From Platycnemis pennipes (Eukaryota > Arthropoda > Insecta > Odonata > Platycnemididae): 64,000 nucleotides of DNA. The stretch covers positions 84,711,470-84,775,469 of the forward strand of contig OW121848.1 in assembly GCA_933228895.1 (NCBI GenBank), read 5' to 3'. Positions 56,361 to 64,000 of this stretch are shown here, piece after piece; position 1 is the first letter of the stretch; the number at the start of each line of letters is the position of its first letter. The notes under the pieces were generated by a model, which saw only the letters and a list, made by a program, of their open reading frames with translations, had not been told where the DNA came from and did no database searches. The translations under genes and the position numbers were made by a program.

Positions 56361-56767
56361 TTTCGTCTTTCCAGCAAGAACAAAATTCAAATGCTACCCA
56401 CCAACCAGTCAAAAGGGTACTCTAAGGTTAATCAATTTCATGACATTTTCTGTAATAGATATAGATTGAAATGTAGTGTTTCATTCAAGTTTAATCTGAT
56501 GGAGTTTACGTGAGGTTTTACCATTAGTATTCTTATGGGAAAGTCAGCAGTTCTTATAGGAGCTTATAAGCTAATCTATAGATTCTCATAAGTAAGTATG
56601 GTAGAATTTTCTCTCAGATTCCTACAGGTTTCCTCCTGGTTCTAACAACAGGTTTCCTCCTCGGAAACCTGTTGTTAGAACGTTTATATTACTCACCATA
56701 TTCTTGAATTTCACTCTTTTGGTTCTGGAGTATGTTAATGACAAATATTATTCATATCAATTTTCAG
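56361..56767. other. SNUPN intron 4, end
   Basis: AT-rich. It holds a small inverted repeat (ACAGGTTTCCTCC ... GGAAACCTGTTGTTAGAAC, about 56626-56690) and the exon 5 acceptor. Confidence 0.5.
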
Positions 56768-57052
56768 GCAGAGTTTCGTTTCTACTGGATGAAGACCAAA
56801 TTTGAAGAAACTCCAGAGCTGCTAGTTGTCTCCACCAAAAACCAGTTGCATTTACAAGTTCTTCCAAGTATTCCATACAGTCCATCAGATTTGGCCAGTG
56901 AAATTGGAATAAGTTCTGTGTGGGCCACCGGCACTTCTAGTCTGGATGGCATGCTTTTTTATCATAAAACTGGACATTATTATTCTGGGAAAGAAACACC
57001 TCTCGTTGGGTGGCTAAAACCTTTTATGCTTCCAGAGGCTCTAGGTATTGAG
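56768..57052 (+). CDS. SNUPN: SNUPN exon 5: cap-binding domain
   Basis: Acceptor TTTTCAG before 56768, donor GTAAGA from 57053, 95 codons in phase 0. It contains EFRFYWMKTKFEE, DGMLFYHKTGHYYSGKETPL and VGWLKPFMLPEALGIE. FRFYWM and LLFYHK...TPLVGWL are diagnostic. It is separated from exon 4 by an 11.45-kb intron. Confidence 0.93.
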
Positions 57053-57824
57053 GTAAGAGTGTTTAAGTATAAACTTCCTCTCATTATAATGTCTTAAAGC
57101 AGCAATGTCATTTTTCTGATAATTCATCTCATATAGATTTAGATTATACATTTATAAAGCTCGTTTGACGCGGTACTATATATTGACCAATCCATTGGAA
57201 ATTGGATTGTGTGCCGCTGGAAACATGCTAATTTCCCGCCCAATTCCAATTGCACAATCTCAAACCCAATATTGTATAGTAGAACACATTCCATTTTAAG
57301 CCTGCCAATCTCCTGTCAGAGATTAGTGGGCTCTTCAATTCGGGCGGGCTATTCAAAAATTATTTTCACTCAATAAAAAAGACTTGTGGTACTTATCATC
57401 AGAAAAGAAAAAAATAGCATTAGAACATTGAATTCCATCATAGAAGCAACAATAAATATGTTTATAACGTGACCTGCAAATTGCCGGCTCTTTACCTTAA
57501 GGCAAAATAAGGCAGACGGGCAAATAGCTGGTGCTTTACCCCAATGGATTCGCATGATGTGGCGTACTCATGCAGGATATATGAACATTGTTATGACCAA
57601 TATTGGTGGAATCATAAGGAACATATCAACAATTTTCAACCCCACATTGTGCCTAATAATTATGCCAAAATGTTGGTCAATAAATTAGACCGTGTCTAAC
57701 GAGCTTAACCCTTTTGAGACAGCCTAATAAGCTCATATACATGTCTACTGATCTGAGTACCAAGAAACTCATCCTTCCTCTCTGTACAGTCCATTTTCAT
57801 ACGGAATCCATCGAAAAAATTCTA
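57053..57824. other. Downstream of SNUPN exon 5, no exon found
   Basis: An AT-rich stretch in which the short C-terminal exon might lie. I found no phase-0 acceptor followed by a convincing tail. Confidence 0.4.
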
Positions 57825-58742
57825 GCAGGTATGCACTTACCCACAGCTCCTACCTTTTGCGACCCAACTAAGTGGGGACCTTGCTATTATCTCGGAATCT
57901 GGGGACAGGTAAGCTCAAACCTTTGAGGCTTTGCAACCTACCCAGCAGCATGAGTTCGTGGTCAACTCATTGTCTATATGTTGGTTTTACTAATTGTTAA
58001 TTTGTTGCTTACTCTCAAAATGTAAACTTTGAAATGAATTCCTCATGTTTTACTGGGCATTTACAAATTTTAAATGTAACTCTATCATCAATATTAACAG
58101 ATTTAATGGATAAACCATTTGCAATGCATAAATGTGTGGTCCTGGAAATACCCTTATTTGATTCCAAGTTCTCCCCTGAAAAACTGCATTAACTAAATTT
58201 ACCATCCTTCTCTTTCCTTGAAATGCATTATCTGAGATAAGTATTTCTTTCTCAGAAAAGTACCTTATCCAACGCAGCTATGACTTCCGTGGTATGGTTG
58301 GGAAAATTCGCACCACCACTCCTGTAGAGCTTCTCTGGAATTGCATCCATCAGTCTTGGAATAACTTATTCTCATTATTGTTTGTTTCCCAAAATGCTTT
58401 TTGAAAATTAAGTTCATCTGGGCATGGATTATCAAACATTGGTTAGATATTAATCTTGAAACCAAGATATCCATTAATATTGATGGTAGAATTTTGCTTA
58501 AAAATTGTATATACTCAGCTGAACATGAGGAGTTCAATCAGATTGTATATTTTTTCTGAAAGCTGAATATATTTATTTAGCTAAGTAACAGAATAAACAG
58601 TTATGACCATGGACCCTTGCCGCAATGAGGGGATGCAAATGTAACAAAGGGTCAAGGTAACCGGATCCCTGATTCCGAGGGAAAGGCCAGAACTCCGCTT
58701 TGTTGGGTCCCAAAACTTAGAATGTGCTACCTGCGATCGCCA
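57825..58742. repeat. Inverted pair of a moderately diverged repeat
   Basis: 57825-57965 (GACCCAACTAAGTGGGGACC, CTCGGAATCTGGGGACAGGT) and the complement of 58605-58742 (GACCCAACAAAGCGGAGTTC, CTCGGAATCAGGGATCCGGT) are related over about 130 bp. They may be the ends of a 0.9-kb element. No target duplication seen. Confidence 0.5.
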
Positions 58743-58899
58743 GAAAGTGGGGAAAGCATAGTGACAAAAATATTCGACATTCGTGTGCTTGTGTTTGAAA
58801 ATTTCAAATAGAAGCATCCGCCAGAAAGTGGGGAAAGCATAGTGACAAAAATATTCGACATTCGTGTGCTTGTGTTGGAAAATTTCAAATAGAAGCATC
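58738..58899. repeat. 81-bp exact tandem duplication
   Basis: CGCCAGAAAGTGGGGAAAGC starts at 58738 and again at 58819; the two 81-bp units differ by one or two bases. The recent duplication creates an apparently repetitive minus-strand ORF with no known motif. Confidence 0.9.
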
Positions 58900-59051
58900 C
58901 AATGTTCATCTTCCTTGTCAGAAAAGCTTATGTCACATGTATACGACAATTGTAGCAAAAGGTTTAAAGGTAATATTACCCACTTCATCTGCATCTGGTA
59001 GGACCTTGAATCTTTTGAGGTCCATCAATGGCATGGTGTTTTAGCATCTTG

Positions 59052-61889
59052 ATAAGTTGACCTATTTCAAGCTGGCCTAAATTTTGCCTACCTACCCAAA
59101 AGTTCATGGGAAAAAATAAATGTACATGTAAGCTTTAAAACTATTGCATACTTTTTTTGCTATTTAACTTAATACGTTAACTTCCATGTATCTTGTTAAC
59201 CTAATAAGATCCATATTATCTTCTTCAACTGCATATGTGGGTGAAAGGATATTAAATACGCATATACATTCCATTAAAAAGTAACAATTTTTCTCAAAGT
59301 TAAACATTTATTAACTATTAAACTCTCCCATAACTTTTTTCATACAAACGACGATTAATCTTCAAGGTCATTTATACATAATTAACATAGTGTATAGTTT
59401 GTGCCCTTATTATTTTAAAAATTATTTCATGCCGATTAGCAGCCTACCAATCCATTGAGGTTTTTATCGCTATAATTAAATGGTGTTATTATATAGAATA
59501 GAGCTAATTAACTAGTAAAAGAGCTCATATTGTTAATAATTAGACTCTCAACTACCGTTGTATTAAATGTAAACAGTCGCACATACAAATTCAAAAGTTC
59601 AGCCACTCAGATAAATATTTCAACTTTTGCAAATTTTAATTGGCAACGGAAGAAAAACCGTGTTGACGATTTTTTTAAAACTTGCTGTAAAAACTAAACA
59701 GACAATCGTCTATGAAACTGCATGTGGCTCATAGTTTGTGCCCCTCCAGGAGAGATATTACAACCAAATGAATAAACCATTACATGCCGAAGCAATTGTG
59801 CGTAGCACTTTACATAACTACCCTAAATATAAGGGGCATAGAAGATACGTATATGTAAGCTTTAAAACTTATGCATATTTAATTGTTATTAAATTTAATA
59901 TGGAAACTTTTACATATCTTGTTAACAAAACAAGGTTCATATTAACTTCTGCAACTTCGTATTCGGTTGACGGGATATCAATTACGTCGTATATGAGGCG
60001 CTCGGGGCTAGAAAATGGTAAGCCACACACTGAGAAAGATTGGGATTTGTACGCCTTTCTTACCTGCTAGACGATGGGAAGCCACTGGCGGAGTATTATT
60101 TGAAGAAACCAAGAGATGGTAGCACACAACTTGTTGTTATGTATTGATTGCACCAAGACACAACACCTAATTTATGGAATTTTTCAAACCTTCAGATTTC
60201 TCTCCTGTAAAATTTCCTAATGTGGCTTACCATTATCTAGCCCCGAGCGCCTCATATACATTCCATTAAAAAGTAACAATTTTTCTCAAAGTTAAACAAT
60301 TATTAACTATAAAACTCTGCCGTAACTTTTTTTCACACTAGCAATGATTAATCTTCAATGTCATTTCTACATAACTAACATAGTGTATAGTTTGTGCCAT
60401 TATTTTAAAAATTATTTCAAGCCGAATAACTGCCTACCCACCCATTGAGGTTTATCGCTACAATAAATGGTGTAATTATATAGAATAGAACTAATTAACT
60501 AATAAAAGAACTCATATTGTTAATAGGTAGACTTCCAACTACCGAACTATTAAATGTAAACAGTCGCCCATACAAATTCAAAAGTTCAGCTACTTAGATA
60601 AATATTTCAAATTTGGCAAATTTTGATTGGCACCGAAAAAAAACCATGCGGACAATTTTTTTTCCAACTTGCTTTAAAACTTAAAGCTTACATTTACGTT
60701 ATCTTCTATGCCCCTTATAGTGTAGTTATGCAAAGTGCTACACACAATTCCTTCCGCATGTAATGGTTTATTCATTTGATTGTAATATCTCTCCTGGAGG
60801 GGCACAAACTATGAGCCACATGCAGTTTCATAGACGATTGTCAGTTAAGTTTTTACAGCAAGTTTTTAAAAAATCGTCAGCATGGTTTTTCTTCCGTTGC
60901 CAATTAAAATTTGCAAAAGTTGAAATATTTATCTGAGTAGCTGAACTTTTGAATTTGTATGTGCGTCTATTTACATTTAATAGAACGGTAGTTGAGAGTC
61001 TAATTATTAACAATATGAGCTCTTTTACTAGTTAATTAGCTCTATTCTATATAATAACACCATTTAATTGTAGCGATAAAAACCTCAATGGATTGGTAGG
61101 CTGCTAATTGGCATGAAATAATTTTTAAAATAATAAGGGCACAAACTATACACTATGTTAATGTTCAACACATACGACAGCGAGAAAAACAAGAAGGTGG
61201 CATCTAGTGGTGTTCTTCTGGAAAAACTCTTCTGGAAATGTTGCTTGAATAAATTCATACAAAATATTCCTCGCCAACAATCCAGTAAAAGAGTGTACCG
61301 GAAGGAATTACCTCAATGATTTGGCGTTTAGTCCAATGGAAGAAAACTTGCACATTAGATCTAAATCATGGTGCCTATATATTGTGTTTCTTGTCCAAAT
61401 TCCATGAAACCTCAGGATCTGTAAAGTATGTTCATAAAAAAAATTGCTTCCTTTGTGGATCACATAAAAACACAAAGACTGGTGTTACGTATCATTTATG
61501 TAACCAAAATGTTTGCAGAAATCATAGCCAGCACAAAATACCTGTGATGTGTGCAATCTAGATGTTCACGAAGAAGACGTTTAGTGCCTATTTTATTATA
61601 CTTGAACTATGATTATAATAAAAATTGTTAAGTAAGTGCTTTTTTATTCATAAGAACATGTCCATTAGTTAATACAAATTGTTATACCTGGCAAAAGTCA
61701 AAATATGGGGTGAGCGGTCCAAACACTAGCACACGAACACTAACGGGAGTTTAAGAGGCGCGCCTGCTAGAGGGTTAATAGCAAAAAAGTATGCAATAGT
61801 TTTAAACCTGACATGTACATTTATTTTTTGCCCCTGAAATTTTGGGAAGGTACGCAAAATTTAGGCCAGTTTGAAATATGTCATAAGTT
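59052..61889. mobile_element. Foldback transposon with 7-bp TSD
   Basis: The body 59059-61882 (2824 bp) is flanked by ATAAGTT at 59052-59058 and 61883-61889. Its ends are inverted (GACCTATTTCAAGCTGGCC and the complement of GACATATTTCAAACTGGCC), and the homology runs inward for about 110 bp. Inside are three copies of a block of roughly 500 bp: plus at 59270-59860, plus at 60255-60690, minus at 60690-61165, so most of the element can fold back. A zinc-finger-like ORF lies at 61316-61561. Confidence 0.75.
61316..61561 (+). pseudogene. piggyBac-like cysteine-rich C-terminal remnant
   Basis: An 81-codon ORF with KNCFLCGSHKNTKTGVTYHL, CNQNVCRNHS and VMC. The C-x2-C ... C-x4-C-x2-H ... C spacing resembles the cysteine-rich DNA-binding tail of piggyBac-type transposases. 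No catalytic domain is present, and the surrounding element has an ATAAGTT rather than TTAA duplication, so it may be captured sequence. The assignment is by spacing only. Confidence 0.45.
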
Positions 61890-62319
61890 GTATAAATTTA
61901 TCCATGCTGCAAATAAACGTCATTTACATAAGATCATGTGGGTAGGAGTCGTGGAATATTAAAAGGGTGATTAAAGTATGCCTTAGTAAAATATCATCAT
62001 CATCGTAGATGTCGTGGAAAAAATTATTATTATTATCATCACTAGTCATTAATCCTTTTAACTAAGAACTGGCAAAGGAAAGGGACAAGGTAGGTAAGAA
62101 ATACGGAAGATGAGAAATGGTCTTTTTTCATCCTCAATAGCTTAGCGTATCAAAATGAAAACTATCTCTGGCCACTACCTACATCTTATTCATTAAAATG
62201 ATGAGGTCACCTCTCAGAATGGGCATGCTGTGTGAAGGCAGAATCTTGGTGTTGCCAATGGCTATTGCTTTCTGTGCAATGTTCATTTAATCTGCTAGAT
62301 TCAGTATGCATAAGTGAAT
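61890..62319. other. No feature recognised
   Basis: AT-rich sequence between the foldback element and the Penelope remnant. Confidence 0.4.
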
Positions 62320-62960
62320 GTAAGTTCTCCTGCAGGAATGAAGGATTTCATAAACCACTTCCATAAGCAGTGGTCCGTTGCTAATGTAAAATATCCTTTA
62401 ACTTTGAAAGCAAAGTGAAGTAATTTCTGATGTCTCCTTTCTATAAAATACAGGAAATATGTTCTGTGGTTACGGATACATAGGGGAGTCACGTAAATAT
62501 TGAAGTCTGGCCGAGCTTTTTTTGTTTCTTCTTCAGTTTGAAGTTTCTCTTAATAAAACACTCGGAGTAGCCATACATCTAGAGGGCTGTCACTATGTGG
62601 CTTTCTTCTGCTTTGAGCATTGCATTGTCAGATCATATCACTCTCACTCTGTGCCAGAGGGTTTTCACGAGAGATGCCTTGTTCTACACATAATGGTGGG
62701 AGGCTGCATATAAATACTGTTTAGTGTGCATTTTCTTGTGGTACACAGTTTGTCAGAGAGATCCATTACTTTTTCGCCAGACTAAAACACCTAAAAGGGC
62801 AAGAAACCCTTATCTTCCATTTGCATTGTGAATTGCATGGAACAAAGAGAGTTGTTGAGCTCTTGGTTAAATTTCACCAGGTTATCCTTCCTGTGAGGCC
62901 AGATGACAAATGTGTTATCAGTGAAGCTGATTCATGTACACACAGACACATGCAAACTAC
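62320..62960 (-). pseudogene. Penelope-like reverse transcriptase fragment, third lineage
   Basis: Minus strand from about 62935: ISFTDNTFVIWPHRKDNLVK (catalytic YVDDTFVIWPHG, here TDN), FNQELNNSLCSMQFTMQMED, KGFLPF. After frame changes it reads QTVYHKKMHTKQYLYAASHH (the YRKPTHTDRYLxxxSHH block), SLVKTLWHRVRV and ALYDDGYSECFIK. The order is that of the Penelope reverse transcriptase and thumb. It is dead, with many stops. Confidence 0.7.
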
Positions 62961-63084
62961 ATGTTCTTTGAAAAGAGATGGAAGATGATTCCGCATAAAC
63001 TGCATGCTAGATAGGCAAAATTTAGGAGTGAAAGGCTACTGGAGCTACCCATGAAGTGTAAACCTAAACAGTGATCACAACTTA

Positions 63085-63430
63085 TTTTTCATGGATTGCC
63101 ATCTGAAATTCAAGAAATTGAAGAAAACAATTAAGAACATTTGGTAAGCATAAAAATTGAAGGGTGCACGATATTGACTGGCTTTTTAGGAGGAAATGGA
63201 CAATGATTTGGGACAGTATGCAACTGTGGACTCCATGGAATAGAAGTGGGAAAATATTAAAAATGAACTAAGAGAGGCTAAGAATGAAGCTCTTGTCATA
63301 AGAAAAGTTATCAAGAAACCCTGAATCACAGAAGATTTAGAATTAATTGAAGATAGAAGAAAATACAAGAATGTGAAACCTGAAGAAGGATAAAGAATGA
63401 AATAACTCATGCGGTGGTTACAAAAATGCA
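63085..63430 (+). pseudogene. RTE linker fragment
   Basis: Plus strand: CHLKFKKLKKTIK-like start, then ENIKNELREAKNEALVIRKV and ITEDLELIEDRRKYKNVKPE. It is homologous to the linker of the RTE copies at 0.14-0.71 kb and 39.4-39.9 kb. Confidence 0.65.
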
Positions 63431-64000
63431 GATGAAGTATCTATACATAAATGTACTAAACTACCTTGCACACAGAAAGAGGAAGATTTATATAGGATGC
63501 TGCAACAATTATAACAGCATAACAACAACAGAAGTAATATAAGTGCAAAAGTGATCAAAGAAGAAACTTAGTGGTTTACCTATGTAGTTAGAAACTATTT
63601 ACTTAGCTGGTGAATGTGTTCAAAATCTCAAGTCTAGTCTTTACGGAAATCACCCAGTAAAAAATCATAAGGATCTCTGCTGATACAAAATCAGCATGTG
63701 TACACAGAAAAATGTAGCCACACAAAAGTGAATGATCGCATAATAATAGTTTTAAGTTCAAGTTAAATATTCACCTTTTAACGTGAAATATTTTGCTACC
63801 ATTCTTTGCATAATCATATGTATTCATTTTTAAGAATGGTTATTAAGTACGTCATCCTTATGTATAGAGAGTGGTATTCCCAATTAGGATAATTTCATGT
63901 GCTTCCAAATAAATAATGAATACATATAGAGTAAGTGGCTTTAAGTGAAGTCTGTGTTGGCCACATGGGATTTTAGTTCATTTAACGGAAATATTCAAAA
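63431..64000. other. No feature recognised
   Basis: AT-rich sequence to the window edge. Confidence 0.4.

Larger units (their letters stand above)
44447..57052 (+). other. SNUPN: Gene span: snurportin-1, 5 exons visible
   Basis: Exons 44447-44589, 44688-44787, 44903-45043, 45127-45315 and 56768-57052 join in phase to 286 codons. Snurportin-1 carries m3G-capped spliceosomal U snRNPs into the nucleus. An N-terminal importin-beta-binding (IBB) helix recruits importin beta, and a cap-binding domain holds the trimethylguanosine cap. The vertebrate protein is about 360 residues, so a C-terminal exon of some tens of codons is still missing. I searched to 61 kb without finding it. Confidence 0.88.

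Noticed and set aside
57714..57926. 70-codon ORF considered as the last snurportin exon
   Set aside because: It belongs to the repeat that recurs inverted at 58.6-58.74 kb, and it lacks a matching phase-0 acceptor and any similarity to the snurportin tail.
58260..58330. TTTCTCAG acceptor at 58250 as a terminal snurportin exon
   Set aside because: In phase 0 it gives about two dozen residues without conserved features. It is possible, but not supported.

Overview
The window is arthropod, most likely insect, nuclear DNA. It is AT-rich, has split genes with canonical GT/AG introns, and is saturated with old RTE, Jockey-like and Penelope-like retroelements and with DNA transposons. There is no operon structure, Shine-Dalgarno site or CRISPR array. 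The species cannot be told from the sequence alone.

Two host genes are supported, both on the plus strand. (1) About 5.5-25.9 kb carries eight exons of an axonemal dynein intermediate chain (DNAI1/IC78 type). All eight splice phases join into one 623-codon frame. The N-terminal exons are missing; a stop codon and an AATAAA signal close the 3' end. (2) About 44.4-57.1 kb carries five exons of snurportin-1 (SNUPN), the import adaptor for m3G-capped U snRNPs. These give 286 codons from the start ATG; the short C-terminal exon was not found. Its fourth intron is about 11.5 kb long because of nested transposons.

The rest is mobile DNA. 0-4.1 kb: decayed RTE pieces and a LINE tail with an RNase H domain. 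4.2-4.8 kb: two tRNA-derived SINEs. Inside the dynein introns: a 1.77-kb hAT-like element with an exact 8-bp target duplication (7.86-9.64 kb), a second hAT-like MITE (20.3-21.1 kb), LINE fragments, a foldback MITE carrying a SINE, and Penelope ends. 26.4-30.6 kb: a decayed hAT transposase gene on the minus strand, interrupted by a Penelope 3' end that keeps a full hammerhead-ribozyme core. 34.3-41.6 kb: a long-inverted-repeat element around a decayed transposase-like gene, with a nearly full-length RTE nested inside. 42.1-42.9 kb: a palindrome with a TTAA-flanked MITE at its centre.

45.8-53.85 kb is the most striking part. An 8054-bp element with CCCACATAGC termini has split an RTE copy. Inside it lies a cluster of Penelope-like elements: two long ORFs (733 and 594 codons) with reverse transcriptase and GIY-YIG domains, and several partial or inverted ends. 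Nearly every boundary in the cluster falls on a (TA)n tract, and the 3' ends share one layout.

55.7-56.4 kb and 62.3-63.0 kb hold pieces of other Penelope lineages. 59.06-61.88 kb is a foldback element with a 7-bp target duplication and a piggyBac-like cysteine-rich tail. 63.1-63.4 kb is a last RTE fragment.
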